64,000 nt of DNA from Camelus bactrianus (lineage: Eukaryota; Chordata; Mammalia; Artiodactyla; Camelidae). This document shows, piece by piece, positions 33,830-43,955 of the stretch (the stretch's first letter is position 1; the number at the start of each line of letters is the position of its first letter). Made by a program: the position numbers and the translations under genes. The stretch covers positions 44,020,966 through 44,084,965 of the forward strand of contig NC_133549.1 of the NCBI RefSeq assembly GCF_048773025.1, given 5' to 3'. The notes under the pieces are model-generated. The model ran no database searches. It was not told the DNA's origin and was given only the letters and a program-made list of their open reading frames with translations.

Positions 33830-34115
33830 CTCGCAGCAGTCAGTTGGGAGCTGGAGGGAGGGAGGGAGGGAGACGCAGCCAGCGAGAAACCGGAGAAGAG
33901 CCAAAAGCCCTCCGCCGAAGGCGCCCTCCCTCCGTCCGCGCACAGGCGCCGTCGCTTGGAGGAGCAAGGTGCCACCCAGCCCGCAAGGGCGCAGCGTACC
34001 AGCCCGCGGTCTTTTCGGCGGCTCTGCCCCGGGACTGCACCTGGAGACCACCCCAAACGGGGATGGTAAGCGGCTACCGCCGTCTGGCACGCAAGCGGGA
34101 CGCCGTGAGGGCACC
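33830..34115 (+). other. SLIT1: Probable SLIT1 5' untranslated leader
   Basis: G+C-rich sequence directly upstream of the SLIT1 ATG; the left boundary is a guess. It contains a four-run G-quadruplex motif (33,856-33,870) and one upstream ATG at 34,063. The SLIT1 frame itself has no stop back to about 33,759 but also no ATG, so 34,116 remains the natural start. Confidence 0.6.
33856..33870 (+). promoter_or_regulatory. G-quadruplex motif near the probable start site
   Basis: Four GGG runs separated by single A residues (GGGAGGGAGGGAGGG), the most stable kind of short-loop quadruplex motif. It lies in the probable leader or core promoter, so it could act in the DNA or, if transcribed, in the mRNA leader. 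The motif is certain; the function is inferred. Confidence 0.6.
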
Positions 34116-34125
34116 ATGGCGCTGA
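34063..34125 (+). promoter_or_regulatory. Upstream ORF overlapping the SLIT1 start codon
   Basis: The ATG at 34,063 has G at -3 and G at +4, a strong initiation context, and opens a 20-codon frame that ends at TGA 34,123-34,125. It is in a different frame from SLIT1 and overlaps the SLIT1 ATG (34,116) by ten bases. It is the only ATG between about 33,760 and the SLIT1 start. If the mRNA includes it, it should lower SLIT1 initiation; it would be irrelevant if transcription starts downstream. Confidence 0.55.
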
Positions 34126-34312
34126 CGCCCCAGAGGGGGTCCTCGGCGGGGCTTGTCCGGCTCGAGCTCTGGCTGCTGCTGTGGGCAGCCGCGTGGCGCC
34201 TGGGTGCCAACGCGTGCCCCGCCCTCTGCACCTGCACGGGCACCACGGTGGATTGCCACGGCACGGGGCTGCAGGCCATCCCCAAGAACATCCCACGGAA
34301 CACCGAGCGCCT
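34116..34312 (+). CDS. SLIT1: SLIT1 exon 1 coding part: signal peptide and LRRNT
   Basis: This encodes the first 65 codons plus two bases of Slit homolog 1, a secreted ligand of Robo receptors that repels growing axons. Residues 1-33 form a signal peptide with a Leu/Trp/Ala-rich core ([10 protein letters not shown]), ending in ANA just before Cys34. Residues 34-66 are the cysteine-rich LRR N-terminal cap, with CPALCTC and VDCHG motifs and the NIPRNTERL end typical of Slits. From memory it is closer to human SLIT1 (MALTP start, [10 protein letters not shown]) than to SLIT2 or SLIT3. The start is the first in-frame ATG and has a strong context (A at -3, G at +4). The exon ends CT|gtgagtat and the split Leu codon is completed by G in exon 2 (phase 2). 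The signal peptide appears to differ from human at a few sites (for example Gln6, Arg7). The assignment is near certain. Confidence 0.97.
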
Positions 34313-35159
34313 GTGAGTATGGCCCCCATCCACAGCCCGCGGGGAGCCCGGACGTTGCCCTCCCATCCCGACGCAATACGGGGCTGGAGGTGAGGGTGGG
34401 ACTGGGGGCCTGGGCTCTGCCGCCCGTAGACGAGTCAGTGCCTGCCAACGTCCTTCCCGAGCCAGAAGCCAGGAGTCCGGAGCGCCACTGTTTCCCTTTC
34501 GCGGGATTCAAAGGGCCCTTGGCGGGGCTGTCACCTCCCATCCTCACACCTGCCCTCTGCGCTCAGCACGGCAGGCCCTTCCCACTGCGCCAGCACTTTA
34601 TTCCTCCAGGGTGCCTGCGGATTGGTGCCAGAAAGCCTTCCTGGCACCCAGGAGGGAAGCTCCTCACACTCGCCAGGCACCATGTCTCCTTTTGGGCACA
34701 TGGGGCTTGGACTGTGTTCTGAGCCGGAGGTGTGGATTTGAGCTCTGAGGGCTTGTAGGCTGGTTGATGGGCTGCAGGATGGGATGGAGTCGAAGTTTCT
34801 AGTCTCCTCCTTCCTCCCCATTGTTTGTCCCAGAGCCTTAAGAATTCTTCCCTTGGAAGTGTGAGGCATTGGTCCCCCACTGCACATCCAGCCCACCCCA
34901 ACCCAGGCAGACAATGGGACCTGAGGGATTTGAGTTTGGGGCTTGGGGTATGTTACATTCAGCACCCAGAGAAGGGTAAGGGTGACCTGGACCAGGAGTC
35001 CCGTTAATAATGTTGGGAGGTCAGGAGCTTGGAGTGGGAGACACGAGGTTAAAGACATTGACCATGACAAGTCATAAAAAACATTCCTCTTATCCTGTTC
35101 TTGCTCACTTCTAAATTCTTGAGAAAACTCGGCCCTTTCTAGACCCGCCAATCTTCGTA

Positions 35160-35183
35160 GTGTGTGTGTGTGTGTGTGTGTGG
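35160..35183. repeat. (GT)n tract
   Basis: Short pure GT repeat in intron 1. Confidence 0.85.
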
Positions 35184-35712
35184 GGTGTGTGGATGGTTAG
35201 GCTGTGTGTGTGTTTATCGACATACATAATTTGTTTTCTCAGGTTCTCTTGCAGAATGTGTGTCTGTGTGAATTCCTGGTATCTGCGGTGTCACCTCAGT
35301 AGCGTGAGGCTGGGAGAGTCCCTGTACATGGACTGTGTGTATAGATTTTTGGTCTCATGCAGGGCCTTTGTGCTGCTTGCAAAGGTGGCTGCCTTGGGAG
35401 ATTTTTGAACTGGACTTTGGAGGAGGCTGCCAGCCCCTGTGAAACCTGCCTACTCCTTTTCCCCAAATCCCTGGCCCACTGCAGTGGTGCTCAGGAAAGG
35501 CACATATTTCAAGAACTTTTGAGTATATTTTCATGACTCCCAGCAGGTCAGAGGCAGAAATCTGACCCTGGGGAGAGAGCTATCTCCTAAATAAAACTCA
35601 GTAGCAGGGTCAGCAATGAGCACATTGGCCCCAGAGTCTTGGCTGAGTCTGAAAAGTTCCTGTGGAGGTTTCAGAGAATTTGCAATCTAGATGCAATGTA
35701 GATGGGAATCGA

Positions 35713-35731
35713 TCTCTCTCTCTCTCTCTCA

Positions 35732-35828
<97 letters not shown>
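35713..35828. repeat. Compound (TC)n(TG)n microsatellite
   Basis: About 66 bases of (TC)n with few interruptions run directly into about 49 bases of (TG)n, 1.4 kb downstream of exon 1. The first half can form a triplex and the second Z-DNA; both are likely length-variable. Confidence 0.95.
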
Positions 35829-36224
35829 GTGGTGCGGAGGAAAGATGCTGTGTGGGGAGAGGTTGGAATGAACCGAGACTGTACGTTATCCTGTGTGGCC
35901 CTGGAGAGGGACCAGGGGTCAGAAATCTGTCTAGGGGACCTCTGAGGCTGCAGGGTCACCCTCCACACCTGTTCCCTCTGGACATCTTCTCTTTCCTTTG
36001 CTTTGCCCACAGGGCATTTCTCCTGCAGCTGTTACCCTGGCAGCAGCCTAGGTCTGAGACATTTTAGCCCTTCTCCTTTGCATTTAGATCTGAATCTTGA
36101 AGTCACCTCATTCCTTGCTCTCTCTCCTCCTTTAGTTTTGAGGACAGTGTCTGTTTTGATTTTGGTGAGCTCTCAAGATCTTTTGCAATCAGAGTGAGAT
36201 AGAAGTGAAATTTCCTAGCACAGA

Positions 36225-36410
36225 GTAAAGTCAGTTATTTACTGTGTGACCTTGGGCAAGTTACTTAACTTCTCTGAGCCTTCATTGCTTTCTATCAGGA
36301 AAATGGGGCTGTTGATACATAAGGTTTCTGGTTCTTGTGAGGACTGAAGATAATGTATGAGAAGTGCTTGGTACCTTATGATGCTTGCTAAGTGAGAGCC
36401 ATTATTATAA
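36225..36410 (-). repeat. MIR SINE
   Basis: gtgtgaccttgggcaagtta, then 'aaaatggggctgttgatac', then 'gtgaggactgaagataatg' in antisense-type MIR order. Confidence 0.7.
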
Positions 36411-37079
36411 CAGGATCAAGAGAAGAGTCTTGTTCCTTAATTCAGCAAATGTTTGTGGAGCTGGTAACTGCCCTGGGTCCTGAGGCTCCAGAAGGGAGTG
36501 AGCAATTCCCTGCCCTCAAGGGATGTACAGTTGAGAGGACAGGGTAGGGGACACCCAACTGTAAGCTCTGACAGTGTGATGGGGCTGTGCGTGGGGAAGC
36601 TTTGGGTTGAGAAGCCCTTTTCTGAGGTGAAGGAGCTTCTGAGAGGATGGACCATTTTATGAGGGTACTTTGGGACGCTGTAGTGGTTGGGTTAGATTTT
36701 GCCAAGCACAGAGGGCAGGCACCCCAGAGAGAGGGAATGCAGGAGCCAAAGGCCTGCAGATGTGAGTGTGCCTGGCCTGCTGGGTAAAGGGAGGGACCAG
36801 CTTTGCCCCAGGGCAGAAACATGCTGTGTCCAGTGGGATGTGATGGGACTTGAGGCTGGGAAGGGTCAGGAGGCCTTTCTCTATCTGGATTTTTTTCCTT
36901 TGGGGACTTCAGGGTTGGGGTCCAGGGGCGAGTTACCAAGTCTGATCTTTGCTGGGTGCTGAACTTCTCGGGTTGGGAAAGACTGTGGAAAGCAGAGGGA
37001 TCCTGCCTTTTCAACAAACAGGCCGCAAAAGAGCCATTTGAAGAGGAAAAGAACATCCTGAAAAGAGGCCCTGGGCAGA

Positions 37080-37320
37080 CTCAAAATAACTGTGGCAAAT
37101 GCTTTCTCTAATCAATATGGGTGTCGTGCAGTATCAGAGCCTGAAACAGCGGCTCCTTCCCAGGCTGTGAAATTTTTATAGACTTGCAGCTGTGCCTTCA
37201 TTCGCCTTTTGTCCTCTGGGCAGTTTCTACGGCAGCCTATGAGGCCCAGCAACTTTATGATCATATATTCCATAACTCCGGGCCCATCCTGTCTCCCCAA
37301 GTGGGAAGAAATCGTCATTG
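37080..37320. promoter_or_regulatory. Candidate conserved noncoding element
   Basis: Unique AT/GC-balanced stretch with ctctaatcaatatgggtgtc, 'tgaaatttttatagacttgc' and tatgatcatatattccataa. It lacks repeat phrases and carries homeobox-like TAAT/ATCA motifs. Judged by look only; no alignment was possible. Confidence 0.3.
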
Positions 37321-38239
37321 GTTTGCTGCGGGGACTTCTGGAAAGAGGCTGCGCCGGCTCCAGAGCTGTTGAGGAGACTGGTTCAGCCAGAGGGGCCGTG
37401 GGGCTGTTGGGCCGGGTGGGGAAGGGATGCTGAATAATTCACTGCTGTGGAACAATTGAAATCCAGGTCAAGGGTTGGGGGTGTGGTGGAAGAGGCCTGG
37501 GCGCTTGTATCTTTGTAGGACCCACACTCAGAGGGACCCAGCCATGGCCACTATTGTTTTTTCTTCCACTCAAGGACCTTGACTGTCAGTTGGATTTTTT
37601 TTTTTAATTTAAAGAATCTTTTGGACTAGAGTATTTAGGAGACTGTGATGAAGGCGTGTAGTATGTGTGGATACCCGCTTCTCCCCTCTGCCCTGGGCAC
37701 TTTTATGCTGGGCTTGCCACAGATCCCCCCTGTGGGTGCAGGGCACAGAGAGGACAGAGGATGGAGAGACCGCCTGGGAAGGCCTGCTGACTTCTGTTTG
37801 CCTCCAGGTCCAGCACTTTCTGCTGCTTTTTGGGCCATGGGGGCCTCACACTCCTGCCTGCCTCGATATATCCTCTTGCCTCCTGGCCAGTTTGTCCACT
37901 TCTTAGCTCCCTGCCTGCCGCCGAGGCCTGAGAGGCCCCACTGAGTCTGGAGGCCCCATTCCATCAGGCAGGTGGTCATGACCAAGGAAGACTGCCCAGG
38001 GCACCTCCAGACCAATTGTTTGGAATTCCAGATAATGATTGGATGGTGGCTGGGGGTGATTCAGAGGAGTCAGGGGGCCAGATGGAAGCCATGTCTGCTA
38101 ACTGGGGCCCCGTTGGCTGGGCTTTCTGAGCAGGGCTCTGTGGTCTCCTGCAGTAGAGACTCACGCTGTGCAGGGGGAGTTGCCTCCAGGTGAGGCTTAT
38201 GTCTCCAGTAGCAGATGCACTGGGCTTATTGCTGGGCTC

Positions 38240-38430
38240 TGAGTGACTGGTAGTACCGCCCAGTGCTGTCACTCCATTTGCTCTGAGACCCAGTTTCCCC
38301 ACCTGTTAAACGGGATGATGGTTGCAGGTAGATGGTGATGATTTTAAATGAGAGGATGCATGCAGGGGGTCTGGAGGCGTGCTTGGCACAAGGCTGGTGT
38401 TCTACTATCCTTCAGCCTCCGGGGAGAGTG
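38240..38430 (-). repeat. MIR fragment
   Basis: agacccagtttccccacctg, then ttaaacgggatgatggttgc and 'gtgcttggcacaaggctgg'. Confidence 0.65.
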
Positions 38431-38724
38431 ACACCTACAACCTTATGGGGTTTTGCCAGGATTCACTTATTCTATGTGTGTGAAAATGCTTTGTGATTCC
38501 AACGTTAGGTGATGTTATTATTATTTTTATTATTTGAGAAGCTCAGGCTAAAGGTTTGCGGGTTCAGGTGGGGGAGGAGAGAGCTTGGGGGGGGGGTAAG
38601 CATTTGAATATTGACCGAGCTGCAAGCTAGGGTCTGGCTCTCCAAGTGCTCCTTCCCTGGACCTTCCCCTGTCCCTTGGGATTTGGAGACAGGGCACAGG
38701 GCAGTGTTATGCAGGGACTCTGCA

Positions 38725-39175
38725 GGGTGGACCGCTCTGGAGCCAGACTGCTTGACTTTTTAACCCCTCTCTGCCACTCAGCAGCTGGAGGGGGTGCCTT
38801 GGGCAAGTTATGAGGTATAATTCACTCATTCAACAGATAGCTGTTTATTGACTGTCTGCATCGTGCTGAATGAATAGTGGCCGACAGAAATTGAAAGTGC
38901 CCCCCCTCTCTCTGAGTTTTAGTCCAGCAGGGGAGGTAGAGATGAATGGCACAGTATCAGAAGAAACACATAATTGCAAGCTGGGATAAGTGCTCTGGAG
39001 GAAAGCGTGACTTCTCATACCCCATTTCCTTGCCCATAAAGTGGGGATGATGACAGGACCTGCTTCAGAGGGTGGTCCTGAGGATTAAATGCGGTGATGC
39101 TGGGAGAGGCACTTTGCACCGGGCCTGGCACACAGCAAGTGCCCAATAAATGGTAGTATTATTATTGTTATTAAG
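38725..39175. repeat. MIR, uncertain ancient repeat, MIR
   Basis: A MIR piece (38,725-38,820, cttgactttttaacccctct) is followed by the uncertain family (attcaacagatagctgttta) and then a second MIR (39,005-39,175) with tggtcctgaggattaaatgc and tggcacacagcaagtgccca. Confidence 0.6.
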
Positions 39176-39489
39176 GTGACAGAGAATTGCAGGGACGTGA
39201 AAGGAACTTGGGCGCCACTCAATGCCAGAACCCAGCACGGCTCTGCTCTCTCTTGCCTCATCAGGCAGCCACTGGGCACTCTGGATCTCCAGGGAGCCCT
39301 GGAGCACATGGGGACCGGGCTGCCCCTTCCACGGTACCCTCTCTCCGAGGCAGGGAGGGGGCTGGCTGCGGTGGCCCAGGCTGCCTGAGGCTGCCAGCAG
39401 GGGCGACCGTGCTCTTTGGGGGCCGGGTGAGGGGCGGCGGGACGGCAGCTCCCGCATTATTGGGAGCAGACGGGAGCTTGGCGGAGTTG

Positions 39490-39640
39490 CCGCCTCCAGT
39501 TCTGTGCCGGCATTAGGAGCTCGGCAGGGCTCTTGCTTAATGGGATTTTCTTCCCAAATGCTGTAATTATCGCCATACAAATACTTATTACCCCGAGCAG
39601 ATGACGGCCGGGCTTTGGGCAGTAGCCAGGGAGCTGGGCT
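39490..39640. promoter_or_regulatory. Candidate conserved noncoding element
   Basis: Unique stretch with cttgcttaatgggattttct, 'gctgtaattatcgccataca' and aaatacttattaccccgagc. CpGs and TAAT cores are kept without any repeat phrase, as in developmental enhancers. Not tested by alignment. Confidence 0.35.
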
Positions 39641-39889
39641 GTGCTCGGGGGTGGAGAATTGGCTCCTCTTTTTGAGCTCACAACCCCCTCCTCTTCTTTC
39701 TGGATCCCAGCCTGCGGCGGGCAAACAGCTGTTGGGCACCTGCCGTGTGCAAAGTGTCTAGAGAGGTTCAGGGTATGGACTTGCTCCTTGGGGAGCTTGC
39801 GGCCTGGTGGGGAAGAAAGGTCTGTCTACGAGAGAACAAATGTGTAAGGATGCCCATAGGGACGTAGAGCACGGCAGCTACCAGTGCAG

Positions 39890-40085
39890 CCTTTAGTGTG
39901 AGAATGGCACAGTTTAAATCCTGGCCCTGTCAGCTACCACCTGAGGGATCGCAGCTGGCTCACAAGTGACTCGACTTACTCATCTGTAAAATGGGAGCAA
40001 CACTAGCACTTACCTTGTAGGGCTGTGAGTACAAATGAAATAGTCCACATAAAGTGGTTAGAATAATGTTGGCAGGTAGAAAGTA
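39890..40085 (-). repeat. MIR SINE
   Basis: 'gtttaaatcctggccctgtc', then catctgtaaaatgggagcaa, then 'gagtacaaatgaaatagtcc'. Confidence 0.7.
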
Positions 40086-40394
40086 TCAGTGTTAAAGATG
40101 AGGAGGAGGGAGTGAGAGATGGAGGAAGGTGCTGGCTCCCTGCAGGGACTGGGGAGGAGGAATTTGAACTGGGCCTTGAAGGTTGGTCAGGAGCTCGGTG
40201 AGTGAGAGGTGAAGCGAGGACAAGGGAATCTGCGGGCATCTAGAGTTGCGTGCTGTGGGTTTGGGAAGGAGAATGAGGAGCAGACCCAGTGGATGGGGTT
40301 AATGTTTGAGTTGGTGAGTTCTGAGAGAGAAGACTAAAGGAACGAGTGGGCACAGGCCACGGGGCTGGGACATGGGGAGCCATCAGGGGGTGTA

Positions 40395-40550
40395 TATGTG
40401 TGTCAAATTTTTTATTAAAACTTTTTGTTTTTACTATAGTGATGTTTAATAAATCTACAGAGTTGAGTAAACATCACCACAATCCAATTTTAGAATATTT
40501 TCATCACCCAAAGAGATCCCTTGGGCTCATTGTAATTTTTTCTTTTGTTA
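40395..40550 (-). mobile_element. Old L1 relic, antisense
   Basis: 'ttgagtaaacatcaccacaatcc' and 'attttcatcacccaaagag' are antisense L1M phrases. Confidence 0.55.
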
Positions 40551-40552
40551 TA

Positions 40553-41745
40553 ATTTCAAATTTACAGAGAAGTTGCAAGTATAAGGAATTCCTGTTTATC
40601 CATTATCCAGACTCAATTGTTTATTTTGCCCCCTTTGCTTTCTCATGTATTACACACACACACACGCACACACATGCACTTTTTTTCTGAATCATTTAAG
40701 GATAGATTTAAGACATAATTTTTTTCCTCTGAGTGCTTTAGTGTGTATTTTTCTAAGAACAATAATGCTATGAAAATCAGAAAATTTAACATTAATACAA
40801 TACTATTATCTACTCCATGGTTCCTGTTAGAATTTCATTAGTTGTCCCAATAATGTCTTTTTAACTATTCTTTGTCCAGGTTCAGAATCCTGTCCAGGAT
40901 CTCACATGGCATCTACTTATCATGGCTCTTTAGTCTTTTTTTTTCTTTTAAACAATTTAATGTGAATTTCATCTGTTCTCTTTACTTTTAAAATTTTTAT
41001 TCTATTTTTTTTGGTGGCGGGGAGAGGGAATTAGGTTTTTAATTTATTTCTGATTTATTTCTAATGGGGATTGAACCCAGGACCACGTGCTCTGCCACTG
41101 AGCTATACCTTCCCCCTTAGTCTCGTTTGATTTGGACTAGTTCCTTAGCCTTTCTTTGTTTTTCTTGACCTTGACATTTTTGAAGAATCCCAGCCAGTTA
41201 TTTTGTGGAATGTCCCTCAATTTGGCTTCATCTGCTCTTTTCTCATGATTCCATTCAGTTTACATACAATCCACGATTACAAAAATTACGCATTTTTGGC
41301 GGGAGTGCTAAACAAGCAATGTTGTGCCCTTCTCATTGGACCACGTCAGATGACACATGATGTCAGCTTGTCCCAATATTGGTGATTTTAGCTTTGATTT
41401 ACTCGGTAAGTTGGTGTCTGCCAGGCTTCTTTGCTGAAAAGTTACCATTTTCCCCTTTGTGATTAATAATCAATTTGCAGGGAGATACTTTGAGGCTGTG
41501 TACATTCCTACTCATCAAACTTTCATTTCACTAGTTTTAGCAGCACTGATGAGAAATTTCTGACTCCATCATTTCTTCCCTATTTATTAGCTGGCATTCT
41601 ACCATAAGGAAGAACTTTACCTTCTCTCCCATTTGTTTGTTGTCTGTTTATTTGTAACAGTGTGAACTTGTGGATTATTGTTTTATTCATTGGGTTATAA
41701 TTTGTTATTACATTATTTTGATGTTTAGAGCATCCTGGGGCCAAC
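40553..41745 (-). mobile_element. Old L1 relic, copy A, with SINE insertion
   Basis: Order: 'ttacagagaagttgcaagta', then 'ccaggatctcacatggcatc', [SINE], ttgaccttgacatttttgaa, gtggaatgtccctcaatttg and 'ctcattggaccacgtcaga'. Same element section as 41,980-42,780. Confidence 0.7.
40935..41116 (-). mobile_element. Camelid tRNA-Ala-derived SINE inside old L1
   Basis: Reverse-oriented head: 'ggggattgaacccaggacca' holds the B box and ctgccactgagctatacctt the A box. The tail on the left holds aattaggtttttaatttatt. Probable short duplication ttagtct on each side. Diverged, so not recent. Confidence 0.75.
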
Positions 41746-41979
41746 GGGAGCCCCTTCAAGCTGCTCCCATGTCCTATTGACAAGACCCTTTAAGCCCTTG
41801 CCTCCAGGGGTTTTGAGTGGAGAGTGACAAGTGCACAGTGGTGATTTAAGATCTTCTGTTGCCTGGCTTTGATGTGGACGGTAAATGGAGAGAGAGGCCA
41901 ACCAGTGGTGAGGAGACCGGTTGGTTATGGTGACTGTGATTTCCGACAGCAGTTTTTCTGTCATTGCTGTATGTTTGTT

Positions 41980-42780
41980 CTTTTTAAACTTTTATTTTAA
42001 AACAATTTTAGACTTACAGAAAAGTTGCAAAATAGTACAGAGAGAATTCCCATACACCCCTCACCCAGCTTCCCCTAATGTTAACATCTTTCTTAATCGT
42101 AGTGCAATGATCAAAACCAAGAAATTAACATTGGGACAAGACTAAGCTATAGACTTTATTCACATTTCACTAGTTTTTCCACCAAAGTCCTTTTTCTATT
42201 CTAGGATCTAATCCAGGATTCCACACTGCATTTAGTTGTCATTTCTCCTTAGTCTCCTTCAATCTGTGACAGTTCCTTAGTCTTTCCTTGCTCTTCGTGA
42301 CATTGACACTTGTGACAAGCACTAGTTAGTTATTTTGTAGACTGCTCTTCAGTTTGGGTTTGTCTGCTGTTTTTTCACCATAGGATTGAGGTTATGCATT
42401 TTTGGCAAGAATGACACAGATGTGGTGTGAACCCTTCCCAGAACATCCTGTCAGAGGGGAGATAACATCAGTATGTCTCATTGCTGGTGGTGTTAACCTT
42501 GATCTCTTGGTTAAGATGGTGTCTGCAGGGTTTCTCCACTAAAACACTATCTTTCCATTTGTGATTAATAAATATTTGGGGGAGATACTTGGAGAGTGTG
42601 TAATATCCTTTTTGTCCTCAAATTCACACCTACTAATTTTAGCATCCATTAATGGATCTTGCCTGCAACCATTATTATCCAATTTTGCTTTTCTATCTCC
42701 CTCATTCCTTCTACATTTATTAATTGGAATTCTTCTGTAGAGAAGAAAATCTTATTTCTTTTTAAAAAGGTGGCTTGTTT
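41980..42780 (-). mobile_element. Old L1 relic, copy B
   Basis: 'ttacagaaaagttgcaaaat', then 'cacccagcttcccctaatgt', gattccacactgcatttagt, then 'ggaattcttctgtagagaag'. Covers the same element section as copy A with clear divergence between them. Confidence 0.75.
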
Positions 42781-42781
42781 G

Positions 42782-42900
42782 ACCAGTACCTTGGGTTTTG
42801 AGTTTCCTGAGGGTAGGGATTGTGTCTCATGTATTTTTGTATTTCCATTGCTTGGTGTATGGTAGGTGCTCAAAAAATGTGTGTTCAATGAATTGTTTTA
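42782..42900 (+). repeat. L2 3' end
   Basis: 'cctgagggtagggattgtgtc', then ggtgtatggtaggtgctcaa and 'gttcaatgaattg'. Confidence 0.75.
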
Positions 42901-42954
42901 AATCTTTGGTAGGACATTTAATGGTTCTGATCTTTGTAGTAGAAAATATGATCA

Positions 42955-43435
42955 TTGTGGTAAGTTGAATAATGGTCCCCAAATATGTCCACATCCTAAT
43001 CACTGGAACCGATGAATACGTTACGTTACTGGGCCAAAGGCTCTTTGCAGATGTGATCAAGTTAAGGATCTTGAGATGGGAGATGATCTTGGATTATCTG
43101 GGTGGGCCCAACATAATCACAAGGGTCCCCAAGGAGAGAGGCAGGAGGGTCAGAGTCAGTAGTAGGAGAAATGTGCCAATGGAAGCAAGAGATTGGAGTG
43201 ATGGGAAGAAGGGGCCATGAGCCAAAGAGTGCAGGCAGCCTCTTGATCGATAAAAAGGCAAGGGGATGGATTGTCCCCTAAAGCCTCCGAAAAGGAATGC
43301 AGCCCTGGAACATCCTGACTTTAACCCAGTGAGGCTGATTTTGGACTTCTAATCTCCAGAACTATAAGGTAATAAATCTGTGTTGTCTTAAGCCATTAAG
43401 TGTGTGGTAATTTGTTACAGCAGCAGTAGGCTATA
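42955..43435 (+). mobile_element. Near full-length MLT1 (ERVL-MaLR) solo LTR fossil
   Basis: 'tgtggtaagttgaataatgg', then gatcttggattatctgggtg, then 'ttctaatctccagaactataagg', 'taatttgttacagcagcag' in order. Ancient solo LTR, decayed, no internal region attached. It is the best preserved MLT1 in the window. Confidence 0.85.
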
Positions 43436-43799
43436 CCAGCTACTCCAGTTTGCATAGAGTTAGGAGGCTACTGCAGAGGCCCAGGCATGAGAGGAGGCAG
43501 GCCTGGACTGAGGCAGAGGGTGCAGGGAGAGCAAATGGGAACGTCATGGGGGACCCTATGGCCCAAGCCTGGGAGAATGATCTTGCAAACAGAGTAAAGT
43601 TGGGGAGGGAGGCTGATCCTGGAGGAGAAGCCGTGAAGTTGGCTTCTGCCTCTTTTGTTTGAATTGCCAATAGATGCCTATGTGAAAAGATGACCCTGGA
43701 GGTAGGAATAAGGGATGATTATTCTGTCGAGTATTCAGGTTGGGGAGACAGTTGGGAGGGCCTCCTGGGGAAGCGGTGGGACCCACAAGGGCAGTGGGA

Positions 43800-43955
43800 A
43801 AGAGACTTCAATGGGAATAAGAATCTCCTGGGAAGCTGGTATAAAATGCAGATTCCCAGGCTCATCCCAGAAATGCTGAGTCAGCAGGTCTTTGGTAAAG
43901 GCCATTCAGGTGATTGATATGTGGGAGGTGCCCAGGACACACTCTGAGAAACACC
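43800..43955 (-). mobile_element. MER5A-like hAT remnant
   Basis: 'gggaataagaatctcctggg', then aaaatgcagattcccaggct and 'acactctgagaaacaccactt'. Confidence 0.65.

Larger units (their letters stand above)
33400..34600 (+). promoter_or_regulatory. SLIT1: SLIT1 CpG-rich promoter, leader and exon 1 region
   Basis: This block is much richer in CpG and G+C than the DNA on either side and spans the first exon, as expected for a developmental gene promoter. I see no convincing TATA box. G-rich segments around 33,640-33,700 could bind Sp/KLF factors. Alternating purine-pyrimidine tracts lie at 33,483-33,510 and 33,770-33,793. The exact transcription start cannot be read from sequence; a leader of about 200-300 nt would place it near 33,830-33,900. 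Confidence 0.8.

Noticed and set aside
33334-34329. 331-codon minus-strand open frame across the SLIT1 promoter and exon 1
   Set aside because: It is the antisense of a G+C-rich CpG block and of real SLIT1 coding sequence; composition is Pro/Arg/His/Thr-biased, with simple-sequence runs and no domain.
33578-34366. 262-codon minus-strand frame overlapping the same block
   Set aside because: Another shadow of the CpG-rich region; two long antisense frames over one exon show that openness here is compositional.
34531-35151. 206-codon minus-strand frame at the start of intron 1
   Set aside because: Low-information composition and no family resemblance; probable chance.
35662-36067. Ser/Leu and Cys/Val repeat frames
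   Set aside because: They translate the (TC)n(TG)n compound repeat.
39065-39739. 224-codon minus-strand frame in intron 1
   Set aside because: Runs through MIR sequence and an Asn run from a MIR tail (aataataat), so it is not coding.
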